64,000 nucleotides of DNA from Cylicocyclus nassatus (Eukaryota; Nematoda; Chromadorea; Rhabditida; Strongylidae). Positions within the stretch are counted from its first letter, which is position 1. The number at the start of each line of letters is the position of its first letter. Location: assembly GCA_958299035.1 (NCBI GenBank), contig CATQJL010000112.1:87934636-87998635 (forward strand), written 5' to 3'. Positions 53,437 to 64,000 of this stretch are shown one piece after another. Both the position numbers and the translations under genes were made by a program. A model generated the notes under the pieces. The model saw nothing but the letters and a program-made list of their open reading frames with translations, did no database searches and was not told the DNA's origin.

Positions 53437-53960
53437 CCGCACGCACACTTGTAAGCCCGGTAACCTGCGGAGGTGACGTTATAAGGCCAGAATCCCTTTT
53501 CCTGAGTCTTTGCTTCACAGGGTGGCCGAACAACATCTAGTTACAGTGTCTAGTACAATCTTGAGTCATAAATGGGCTCTATAGTAGTGAAAATCGCTTG
53601 AGGAGGCCCATTTTAATGAGAGCAAAGCTTCTTAATGAGCTTTCAATCAGCAGTGCGACGCAATCAGTTAGCATCGTTTTCAGAGCATTGTAATCTGTTT
53701 TAGGTTATGATGTTAAGACATGGTTGTGTTGCATCTATGCTGTACAAAACTGAATCAAACGTCATTATAATTTTTTCTGATTAGGAAAATTGTTGGAACA
53801 CATTTTCTCACAAAGCAATTTCTGATTAAGTTAAATCAGAGCTAGAGATAAGCTATTGAAGCCTATTTATTTGCGTGCGCAGGAGCCCATTTTCTTTGAG
53901 TGCATGTTAGGATTTTTCCGCTTTTTACGGGCAAATAATAACCATCCCTAGTTGTTTATA

Positions 53961-54961
53961 TTATGTCGTTCCGAAAGTAATGTCGCTTTTTTCAAATAAA
54001 CGGCACATTTCAAGGAATCAATAATTTCAAGAGATCTTAGGGGCATTCGATGCAGCATTTCACCCTCTTTCTAATGGTTGTGATTGCATTGCGTATTATT
54101 CAATGAGCTTTCGAAAAATTACCAAAATCTGCGACTCAGGACATTCAAGCAGTCGGTAGTCCTTTGAAGGACGGCCGCGGGACACCGATGTGGGCGCTTG
54201 TATGGGTCCTTTAATTTTTTGAGGCATTGTAGCAATCACGTCATGGATTCGTATTCTCCTTAGCTTGCTTCTTAGAGTTTGTGGAATCAATTTTTCAATG
54301 ATATCAAATTCCATATTTGGTCAACTCAAACCTCAGAACAACAACCGGCAAACCGTCGGGTGTCATTCGACACAGCTTTTTCTCCTCTTCTTACTAGTTG
54401 TTTTTGATTTCCGATTCGTAAAGATTTCCGGTATAAAATCATCATAATACCGGTTTTCCAGGGCGCCCCAGGCTGTACCCGGAATTTTCGAAAAGGTAAA
54501 CTATCATTTGGTTATAAAATTATTGCTAAACCGTAATCCATCTTTGTAAGTTTCAGAATCCGAAGATTTCTTGGTGTTTGATGCATTTGTGTCTGAGAGG
54601 AGCCTGCTAAAATTCAATGGTTCCATCAAAAAATTGTTACAAAAATTATGACGACCTCTGGAAAGTAGAAAAAAGCAGTGCTGTTTCCTGTTGGATTGAT
54701 CTACCCATCTATTACTTGGACTCCTTTTGAGGGTTGTTATAAAAATTCAGAAAATTTGTGAAACTTGGCCTTCTAAAAAAGCATGGGTCGCAGATTTTGA
54801 TAATTTTTCGAAAGACTATTGAATTTTGTGCAGCGCTTATATAACCGTTAGAAAGAGAATGAAATGTTGCATCAAACGCTGCTAGAATCTCTTACACATC
54901 CTTGTTCCACGAGATGTGGCGTGCGTCTGAGGTAAGCGACATTACTTTCGGAACGACCTAA
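53961..54961. mobile_element. Mariner-type element with TA duplication, no intact transposase
   Basis: Termini TTATGTCGTTCCGAAAGTAA and TTACTTTCGGAACGACCTAA, flanked by TA (53959-53960, 54962-54963). About 1.0 kb. The longest frames are short and lack a recognisable D,D,D catalytic domain. A 121-bp segment (54139-54259) is repeated, inverted, in the tandem array to the right. Confidence 0.8.
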
Positions 54962-55689
54962 TATTTATTTTTGATGGAAAAATAGCAGACACGAGCGCGA
55001 GTCCATGCTTCTCATCCACCCTGCATTGTGATCTGTTCAGGATCGCACTCTTTTTCGCACACGGCTTCTCCATATGTCCAGACCCTCTCAATTTTAGATT
55101 CAATTGGTAAATTTCCGCAAATAGGCAAGTAGAAGCAAAAAGTTAAGTTAACCTAGCCATTGCGTGCTTAGTTTTTCTTTTCTAAATGTCATAAGTCTCC
55201 CTCATTCAAATTCCTGGAGAGTCTCCACAAAGACCATTTCTTCCCACAAAAGACTGTCTTAAATGCGCAAATTCTTCTACTTTTTTCCAAAAATGTAGCT
55301 ATACTGCCTTGTCAATTCTGTCTTAGTAATTTCGAGAAGACGACATCCGCAATACTTTAACTAATTTTTCTCCGCCTTCAAAGCATTTCGAATTTCTGAG
55401 AAGAGTTAAGAGATACCTGAAAACATGAATATCCGCAGTGGAGAGCATTGATAAAATGCACCGGGTCTTCAGGATCAGGCACATTCTTTTTAAGCGCTTA
55501 CGAGCCAATGCTTGCTGCAGCGACTGCGGTTCATAAGCCGGAAAGTAGGGTAATTCATAAAGATACTGATTTTCCAATTAGTGGGGTAGCAGGAAAGCTC
55601 CGGTATGTTCAAATCCTCATAACTCAGCGATTATTGAAGAAGAACCGTTGAGAATGTTACCAACGGAAAGAGGAAAACAAGCTCCCAAA

Positions 55690-58600
55690 CGAAAATACTG
55701 TTGAAATCTTGAGATTTTTTCAAAGAAGGGACGAAAAATGGGCCAAAAGTGAGGCAACTCTCACGAAGAGATGTCGTCACCGGAAATGCCATGTAAGCGA
55801 TTAAAGCTGGGAAAAGAGACGAAAATCCATGTCATTACAGACGTGGTAAAAAGGTCTACTAAGTGGGGATGCGAGGCTTTCGTGGAAGCCGAAGACAGGA
55901 AAGCATACCTGACGAAATGCGATGATTGTAAAAATGAACATCCCCAAAATTCCCAAACGTAGCAACTTAATCGAGAAGATCACACAAGAGACTTACAAGA
56001 CGATCAAAGGAGAATACGAATCCATGACGTGATTGCTACAATGCCTCAAAAAATTAAAGGACCCATACAAGCGCCCACATCGGTGTCCCGCGGCCGTCCT
56101 TCAAAGGACTACCGACTGCTTGAATGTCCTTCTCTGCAAAAAATGCAATTTTCCACCTTACGATTCTTTTATATGAAATGATGTAGACAGCCTATCGTCG
56201 CTTGACAGCAAAGATGAGCTTTTACATGAACAACAGGGTGAGCAGTTCTGAGGTAGAAGGTTGTTTGCTGCGCGATTGCAGCAAGCGAAATGAGGTCGGG
56301 GGCGCCACACAGAAAAGGTAGAGTCTGCTGCCAGACGAAGGCGCTCGAAGCAATTTTAGTTGAGTGGGCGCGAACGCGGGCGGGGGCAGCTACACTTTAT
56401 GACCCCAACGCTACATGCGCTCTACGAGTGAAGCCGTTCGCGCCCTTGAATTCTGCGCCTTCATCTGGTAGGAAATCTGAATAGGGGATTAGAAATGTCT
56501 CTCAATTGAAGATGCTGCTGAAGTTTTGAGATTCTTTCAAAAAAGGGACGAAAAATGGGCCAAAAATGAGGCAACTCTCACGAAGAGATGTCGTCACTGA
56601 AGATGCTATTGTAAGCGATAAAGCTGGGAAAAGAGACGAAAATCCAAGTCATTACGAAAACGTGGTAAGAAGGTCTACTAAGGGAGGATGTGAGGCTTTC
56701 GTGGAAGCCGAAGACAGGAAAGCATACCTGACGAAATGCGATGATTGTAAAAATGAACATCCCCAAAATTCCCAAACGTAGCAACTTAATCGAGAAGATC
56801 ACACAAGAGACTTACAAGACGATCAAAGGAGAATACGAATCCATGACGTGATTGCTACAATGCCTCAAAAAATTAAAGGACCCATACAAGCGCCCACATC
56901 GGTGTCCCGCGGCCGTCCTTCAAAGGACTACCGACTGCTTGAATGTCCTTCTCTGCAAAAAATGCAATTTTCCACCTTACGATTCTTTTATATGAAATGA
57001 TTCTCTGCAAAAAATGCAATTTTCCACCTTACGATTCTTTTATATGAAATGATGTAGACAGCCTATCGTCGCTTGACAGCAAAGATAAGCTTTTACATGA
57101 ACAACAGGGTGAGCAGTTCTCAGGTAGAAGGTTGTTTGCTGCGCGATTGCAGCAAGCGAAATGAGGTCGGGGGCGCCACACAGAAAAGGTAGAGTCTGCT
57201 GCCAGACGAAGGCGCTCGAAGCAATTTTAGTTGAGTGGGCGCGAACGCGGGCGGGGGCAGCTACACTTTATGACCCCAACGCTACATGCGCTCTACGAGT
57301 GAAGCCGTTCGCGCCCTTGAATTCTGCGCCTTCATCTGGTAGGAAATCTGAATAGGGGATTAGAAATATCTCTCAATTGAAGATGCTGCTGAAGTTTTGA
57401 GATTCTTTCAAAAAAGGGACGAAAAATGGGCCAAAAGTGAGGCAACTCTCACGAAGAGATGTCGTCACCGGAAAGCCATGTAAGCGATTAAAGCTGGGAA
57501 AAGAGACGAAAATCCATGTCATTACAGACGTGGTAAAAAGGTCTACTAAGTGGGGATGCGAGGCTTTCGTGGAAGCCGAAGACAGGAAAGCATACCTGAC
57601 GAAATGCGATGATTGTAAAAATGAACATCCCCAAAATTCCCAAACGTAGCAACTTAATCGAGAAGATCACACAAGAGACTTACAAGACGATCAAAGGAGA
57701 ATACGAATCCATGACGTGATTGCTACAATGCCTCAAAAAATTAAAGGACCCATACAAGCGCCCACATCGGTGTCCCGCGGCCGTCCTTCAAAGGACTACC
57801 GACTGCTTGAATGTCCTTCTCTGCAAAAAATGCAATTTTCCACCTTACGATTCTTTTATATGAAATGATGTAGACAGCCTATCGTCGCTTGACAGCAAAG
57901 ATGAGCTTTTACATGAACAACAGGGTGAGCAGTTCTCAGGTAGAAGGTTGTTTGCTGCGCGATTGCAGCAAGCGAAATGAGGTCGGGGGCGCCACACAGA
58001 AAAGGTAGAGTCTGCTGCCAGACGAAGGCGCTCGAAGCAATTTTAGTTGAGTGGGCGCGAACGCGGGCGGGGGCAGCTACACTTTATGACCCCAACGCTA
58101 CATGCGCTCTACGAGTGAAGCCGTTCGCGCCCTTGAATTCTGCGCCTTCATCTGGTAGGAAATCTGAATAGGGGATTAGAAATATCTCTCAATTGAAGAT
58201 GCTGCTGAAGTTTTGAGATTCTTTCAAAAAAGGGACGAAAAATGGGCCAAAAGTGAGGCAACTCTCACGAAGAGATGTCGTCACCGGAAAGCCATGTAAG
58301 CGATTAAAGCTGGGAAAAGAGACGAAAATCCATGTCATTACAGACGTGGTAAAAAGGTCTACTAAGTGGGGATGCGAGGCTTTCGTGGAAGCCGAAGACA
58401 GGAAAGCATACCTGACGAAATGCGATGATTGTAAAAATGAACATCCCCAAAATTCCCAAACGTAGCAACTTAATCGAGAAGATCACACAAGAGACTTACA
58501 AGACGATCAAAGGAGAATACGAATCCATGACGTGATTGCTACAATGCCTCAAAAAATTAAAGGACCCATACAAGCGCCCACATCGGTGTCCCGCGGCCGT

Positions 58601-59503
58601 CCTTCAAAGGACTACCGACTGCTTGAATGTCCTTCTCTGCAAAAAATGCAATTTTCCACCTTACGATTCTTTTATATGAAATGATGTAGACAGCCTATCG
58701 TCGCTTGACAGCAAAGATGAGCTTTTACATGAACAACAGGGTGAGCAGTTCTGAGGTAGAAGGTTGTTTGCTGCGCGATTGCAGCAAGCGAAATGAGGTC
58801 GGGGGCGCCACACAGAAAAGGTAGAGTCTGCTGCCAGACGAAGGCGCTCGAAGCAATTTTAGTTGAGTGGGCGCGAACGCGGGCGGGGGCAGCTACACTT
58901 TATGACCCCAACGCTACATGCGCTCTACGAGTGAAGCCGTTCGCGCCCTTGAATTCTGCGCCTTCATCTGGTAGGAAATCTGAATAGGGGATTAGAAATG
59001 TCTCTCAATTGAAGATGCTGCTGAAGTTTTGAGATTCTTTCAAAAAAGGGACGAAAAATGGGCCAAAAATGAGGCAACTCTCACGAAGAGATGTCGTCAC
59101 TGAAGATGCTATTGTAAGCGATAAAGCTGGGAAAAGAGACGAAAATCCAAGTCATTACGAAAACGTGGTAAGAAGGTCTACTAAGGGAGGATGTGAGGCT
59201 TTCGTGGAAGCCGAAGACAGGAAAGCATACCTGACGAAATGCGATGATTGTAAAAATGAACATCCCCAAAATTCCCAAACGTAGCAACTTAATCGAGAAG
59301 ATCACACAAGAGACTTACAAGACGATCAAAGGAGAATACGAATCTATGACGTGATTGCTACAATGCCTCAAAAAATTAAAGGACCCATACAAGCGCCCAC
59401 ATCGGTGTCCCGCGGCCGTCCTTCAAAGGACTACCGACTGCTTGAATGTCCTTCTCTGCAAAAAATGCAATTTTCCACCTTACGATTCTTTTATATGAAA
59501 TGA
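55690..59503 (+). repeat. Tandem array, five copies of a ~816-bp unit
   Basis: Successive copies are spaced 871, 816 and 816 bp at the landmark ATGAGGTCGGGGGCGCC (56290, 57161, 57977, 58793). Copies 1, 3 and 4 carry one variant (GGAAAGCCATGTAAGCG, CATGTCATTACAGACG); copies 2 and 5 carry another (GAAGATGCTATTGTAAG, AAGTCATTACGAAAACG). The 871-bp step contains a ~52-bp duplication at 56950-57052. Short frames recur in every unit but have no recognisable domain. 54962-55689 holds no supported gene. Confidence 0.95.
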
Positions 59504-59512
59504 TCGGTATTT

Positions 59513-60719
59513 TCGCGTGGATGAAACTTTTCCGAGGAGAATTAATGCGTATTTGAATTGGTTTTTGGACTTTTTATGGCCTGATAGTCGCCATAACGAC
59601 AATAATCACCGTGGACTACATCCCTGTACAAAAATCTTCTCAAACGATCAGGTAAAATCTTGGCAAATTGGACATTTATGCAACTTATTCTTTTCGGCGC
59701 CATTTTCGTAAACTAATCAACTTTAGTTCAATTTTTTTTGGGTTAACGTCCATGGCTTGCACATTAGCTTGTCAAACACATCCACGACTTTGCAAAAAGT
59801 GGTGATACGGACCTAATTTTGCTTGAAAGAAGCCAGGTGGATCCGTTTGGCGCGCAATTTCTGAGGGATCCACTCAATGGATCCCCTCATGCTTTTGCAT
59901 GGTGGGCTTTCATGCAGGTAGCGTGCGCTATGCAAAATTTGGGCTTAGGACGTTGGCTGGAACACGCTCTACGAATTTCGTAACGGACAGACAGACACAT
60001 GCACACACACAAAAAAAACGTAAACACCCTTAGCCCGTTATTATAAGTTATGATCATTACCAGTGCGTCACCTCTGCTTCGCAGAGGTTCGCACTGGCTC
60101 TACTATCCATATGCCTCATTACTTTCCCATAATGATGGCAGTGAAACTCACCGCGCAGTGGCCGACTACCACGAATAGGATTTAAACAACCACTCATTTA
60201 GAAAGTCTTTTCACGTGAGATCGGTGATTTCGCGTGGATGAAACTTTTCGCAGGAAGACAAACGGGTTTGGTAGTTGCCATAAGGCCAGTAGCCACCGCG
60301 AGCAACACTTCTGCGTAAAAATTTTCCCAAACGCGCCAGTAGAACGCTTCCAAATTGACCATTTACGAAACCAATCCATTTTGGCGTCATTTTCGCAAAG
60401 TAGTAGATTTTTGCCAATTATTTGGGCTGGAGTCCAAAGCTTGCACATTTACTTGTCAAACACCTCAACGACTTCGCAAAAATGCTGTCAGGGACCCAAT
60501 CTTGTAGGTCAAAGCGAAGTGGACCCGTTTGACGCGCAATTTCTGGGAGTTCCATTCAACGAATCCGCTCATGCTTTTGCATGGAGTTTTGTGCTGGTAG
60601 CATGTGCTGTGCAAAATTTGGGCTTAGGACGTTTGCTGGAACACGCTCCACGAATTTCGTAACAGACACACACAGCCAAAGTCACGTAAACACCCTTAGC
60701 CCGTTATTATAAGTCATGA
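59513..60719 (-). mobile_element. Two inverted copies of repeat family H in tandem
   Basis: 59513-60055 lacks the hairpin end; 60060-60719 is fuller, from CCAGTGCGTCACCTCTGC to CCCGTTATTATAAGTCATGA. They share TTTTCGCGTGGATGAAAC, TTGCACATT(T)ACTTGTCAAACAC and GCTTTTGCATGG. Confidence 0.75.
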
Positions 60720-61914
60720 GTACTCTATTACAACCCCCTTTCCTTTTTGACTCCTCAATACGACCCGCTGTGGCGTCCACACCCCACGCTAGACCCTGGC
60801 TATTAGGTATGCTGTGTACAACCGTATTTACTTGCAGTAATCAGTGAACTTCTGATTTTAGTGAAGGTATGACATTTATCTACCAAACGCTTTTTTCAAC
60901 TAGCGTAGTATTGTCTCATATCAAAAAATTCGCTTCTTTAGATCATAAATTTAGATCATGACTTCTCTCCCTCCCCCCTCCCCTACCTACTCCCCAGTAC
61001 GACCCTCCAGGTGAGGTACGCCTCAACCCTGGTCAGAAGTACAGTAACTATAGACTAGGCAAACATACTTGGCGCGTCAGACTTGTACAGTCGTCAAGCG
61101 TAGGCATGCTTTCTTTTTGTTTTTTAGTTGCTTGCTACATTCTGTGTGTTAACATTGTTCGTTGACGATTTTATTGTAGTTAAGACAAGGTTTTACTGTA
61201 TGCTCTTTTTCTCCACTGTTTTCAGGTGAGCGATTGGGATTTGGCATTTTTGCTCGTAACTTGTCTTTGGAGAAGTATTATACGCTGAAGTGTTGCTTTA
61301 GTGCTTTTTACGTCACAAAATCTCCATCAGCCTCGTTTATATTGGCTAATCTGAAATTAGAGTTGAAGAAACGAGGCCAATGGTAAAAAACATTGCTCGA
61401 AAACCATTAGTTGTAATCTCATACATTGTTAACACAGAGAAAGTAGCACATAATGACAAACAAAACCAGAGAAAAAAACATGTTTTAACTGAAGTTATTT
61501 ATTCATGACAATAACTTACCGTCTCACTGAATCTTCGCCAAAGAATAAACCTACATGACACGCCACACTTTCAGGAAAAGATGAGGATGTTGATATGTTG
61601 ACAGGTTCAAACATATGAAGTTGCTATATGATACAACCGGGTTTTGAATTCGACGCCTCTGTTGTGCAGCTAAAGCGAGATTCATAGTATTCAGTTCCCT
61701 TTAGCTCCTCCTTCTCCCCTCCTCCCTCGACTTCCCATTCCCGCTTGATTCGGCATGTTTTGGAAAGAAAAAAGCATGAGGACCACTTGAAAGGATTAAG
61801 CTAGTAACAGTCATCAATGATTATAAAATAGAGGATAGCTAGCTTAGACATTAACTGCAGTGCCGATCTCAAAAGAAAGCTTGTGCCAGAAACTCTCCTC
61901 AGTTTGTAATTGCT
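60720..61914. other. No gene found
   Basis: AT-rich sequence with poly-pyrimidine stretches (60965-61000, 61706-61730). An ACCCTGGTC fragment near 61030 resembles the end of the element at 46852. Nothing else I can support. Confidence 0.5.
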
Positions 61915-62360
61915 CAGACAATCGACCGGACCCCTCCGCCGGACAGTCCGAATCTGCCAGAGTCGCGCCGGACCCAGTTGACCAATGAGAGCGGGGCAAA
62001 TGGGCGGTCCGTCGCGGTGACATCACTGGCAGGCAAATGGGACGCTTCTCCGGCCCTGCTGCAAAGGTACGCCATTTCTCCGGCGCGACTCTGACAGATT
62101 TGGCGGACTCGCGCCGGAGAAATTTGCCCGGCGCGAGTCCGCCAGATTTGGAAGAGCCGCGCCGGAGAAAATCGGAGGGGTCCGGAGCAGAAATGGGAGG
62201 CCTCCGGAGCAGAAAATGGGAGGTATCCGGAGCAGAAAATGGGAGGTATCCGGAGCAGAAAATGGGAGGTATCCGGAGCAGAAAATGGGAGGGCTCCGCC
62301 GGACGAGTGGGAGACCCACCGCTGGGGAAACGCCGCGACCCTGCCATTTCTCCGGCGGAG
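61915..62360. repeat. GC-rich CTCCGGCG element with 23-bp tandem repeats
   Basis: It begins CTCAGACAATCGACCGGACC and is related to the palindrome at 8986-9372. Five near-identical 23-bp units (GGGAGGTATCCGGAGCAGAA plus 3) run from about 62185 to 62290. Open frames here are made of the repeat. Confidence 0.75.
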
Positions 62361-62625
62361 GGGTCCTATCCGTTGCCTGAGTGTACGTATGGTTCACTTC
62401 ATGATTCTACTGCTGCTCCGCATTGACCTGCCCCACATATGGTTGACATATTGGCAACATGCAACAACATGTCCGCACCCAGTATACTCAAAAGGTTCTG
62501 TTAATGTGTTGAGCAGTATAGCCTGCAACAACGGATCGGATTTCAACAATCTTAGCAGAGAGCACATGGTCAGGCTTGTTATAGGGAAAGCGTGAATCCA
62601 ACATTTCTATAACTTTTTATTCTAG

Positions 62626-62759
62626 GTTGTCAAAATATGGAATGGGCTCGGGCCTGGCACGAGGGCGATAAATGTCAAGCTGAAAGTCGTTTCAAGAAAA
62701 AGAGCAGAGGGGACATCGTAAATATACGTTTACACTCTCTCGACAAGTTGCACTATTAA
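62626..62759 (+). CDS. Possible terminal exon (weak)
   Basis: A strong acceptor (TTTTTATTCTAG) is followed, in one frame, by CQNMEWARAWHEGDKCQAES and RFKKKSRGD, ending at TAA. The residue mix is protein-like. I could not find an upstream exon in matching phase, so this stays a candidate. 62760-63743 has no other supported feature. Confidence 0.22.
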
Positions 62760-63743
62760 CATGCAAAAACATGGTCTTCTCGCGCGTCGTCTCTAAAAAT
62801 GCAAATTGCAATACCGTTCACAGAACGTGCGATTTCCGTGGATGTCGCGTTCCGGGATCGCGAAATCACGCGAACGACTCAAAAATGCAGCGCCAGAACT
62901 TTCTTTGGAATGAGTATATTCTGCAACCGACAAAAGCATTGTGCTCCACTTATCAAAGCGAATCTTCTGATATACATCATGTGCTTGGTATTCTGTTTCC
63001 AGTTTTCTCGAATTTTTTTGCGGACGTCTTCGCAAAGATGTAACGCAGCGCACATCACACGTTAAAGGATGCATTAAGCATTATAGTGCTGTTTTCGTTG
63101 CGCTAAAAAGCAGCCGGAGACTTTTTTCCTAAAGAAAGAGAAGAGCTGGTGAATTCTGGAATCATGTTGTCCCATACTCTACTCACCGTAACCCTGCTTC
63201 GCGATCAGCAGGTCAGATAACCTCTATAGGCAAGTTTTCCAGAGAGTCCGGGCTATTTGGTTTTTTCTTGTTTTACGCTGCGGAGCTTGCACGGGGTTGT
63301 GGCCGAAATATTGATGATCTTGGATTGAAAGGGTTCGCTCATAGAGATTTTCGGAGACGCTGTATACGAAAAACGTGGTCTTTGTGGAGTATAGGGTCTT
63401 CTAGCAGAGGTATGGTGAGGGAGCTGTAGCCACGAAAGTTGTCGTCTGCACTTTCCGCGTATTTGTTGAAGAACTTGCGTGCTTATCATTGCAGGTCAAA
63501 GTCTCCAGGCAACGTGTCATCGGAAGATGCATGACTCGGGCGTCAGTCTTCAAAAGTCGCCGAATTAAGGGCTTACGATCTCATGAAAATTATTCAAATG
63601 CAAAGATCGCATACTTCGTCAAAATTCCATCGTGACTGGTCACGCTGATTGCAAACTTTATATTTAATCCGCTCAAAGAATTGTACCGCACTGCATACGG
63701 TTGTCATATCTCCAGCCTCAAAGTTGCTTTTATATCTGACTTA

Positions 63744-64000
63744 AAGGCAGCGTCCAGGCAAATCTGGACATACGGGGTTTGATGTGGGTAATTTTGAGGC
63801 CCTCACTACACTGCCCAAGCGGCAGCTCAAATGGTAAATCACAGTCGAGATATCCGCCTCCAAACTGGACCCCGGGATCATATTCGTATGGATTTATGGC
63901 GCGAAACGCGTGGTCGCGCGAAACTAATGTGTCGCGCCATGAATCCATGCAAGTGCAATCCCGGGGTCCAGTTTGGAGGAGAATATCTTAACTGTGAGCT
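63744..64000. mobile_element. Family A palindromic element, copy 3, cut by the window end
   Basis: Starts AAAGGCAGCGTCCAGGCAAA and follows copies at 2966 and 19301 through the first arm and loop (ATGAATCCATGC). The second arm is incomplete at the window end. Confidence 0.8.

Noticed and set aside
55323..55620. Minus-strand exon-like stretch (YLYELPYFPAYEPQSLQQAL)
   Set aside because: All three frames are partly open, the splice sites conflict, and no flanking exon was found.
55771..59284. Recurring 60-71-codon frames containing KAYLTKCDDCKNEHPQNSQT in each array unit
   Set aside because: Conserved only because the DNA is tandemly duplicated; no domain, no splice model, and the variant types change the N-terminal part.
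60234..60662. 142-codon frame starting MDETFRRKTNGFG
   Set aside because: It falls within repeat family H, whose other copies carry stops in the same frame.
61844..62426. Several GC-rich frames of up to 167 codons on both strands
   Set aside because: They are built from 23-bp tandem repeats and a palindrome; open frames on both strands are expected there.
63253..63500. Minus-strand region open in more than one frame, with protein-like stretches such as KFFNKYAESADDNFRGYSS and ANPFNPRSSIFRPQPRASS
   Set aside because: The stretches lie in different frames and I could not connect them with plausible splice sites. It could be a decayed or terminal exon, but is not supported.

Overview
The window reads as the genome of a clade V (strongylid, hookworm-like) nematode. 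The reasons are short introns with TTTCAG-type acceptors, trans-splice acceptors one or two bases before start codons, an RTE-clade LINE of nematode type, and very dense fold-back DNA transposons. Identity is inferred from recognised protein families and gene order; no search was run.

There are four genes I can assemble exon by exon. On the minus strand, from right to left: (1) a three-exon gene for an unrecognised 108-residue protein (46088-45534); (2) a complete 13-exon glucose-6-phosphate isomerase gene, gpi-1 (42615-24295), which splices to 551 codons with Arg272, Glu357, His388 and Lys518 all present; (3) a complete 5-exon UBE2G2/UBC-14 ubiquitin-conjugating enzyme gene (23958-8270, 170 codons, active Cys89). 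The gpi-1 stop, a polyadenylation signal, and a splice acceptor 1 base before the ubc-14 ATG lie within 340 bases, with about 95 bases between poly(A) signal and acceptor. That is the layout of an SL2 operon. On the plus strand, a GKAP1-like coiled-coil gene (4956-7928) converges on ubc-14.

The rest is mostly transposon. ubc-14 intron 2 (12.4 kb) carries a full-length, open RTE retrotransposon (11491-14838) with a perfect 13-bp target duplication. gpi-1 introns 1 and 2 (4.0 and 11.7 kb) carry a 1.66-kb Tc4-like palindrome, a long-TIR element with tandem subterminal repeats, CAGTGGCGTA elements, and several families of palindromic elements ending in AAAGGCA...TGCCTTT. A 147-bp hAT-type MITE occurs three times, each time with its own perfect 8-bp duplication, twice nested in an older element. 

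Right of 46.3 kb I find no gene I can assemble. That part holds a 1.15-kb TIR element, several copies of a repeat ending in a conserved hairpin, a mariner-type element (53961-54961), a five-copy ~816-bp tandem array (55690-59503) whose unit contains an exact inverted piece of that mariner-type element, and two weak exon candidates. No CRISPR, rRNA or convincing functional tRNA is present; two tRNA-like Pol III modules sit in a tandem duplication at 10.3-10.9 kb.
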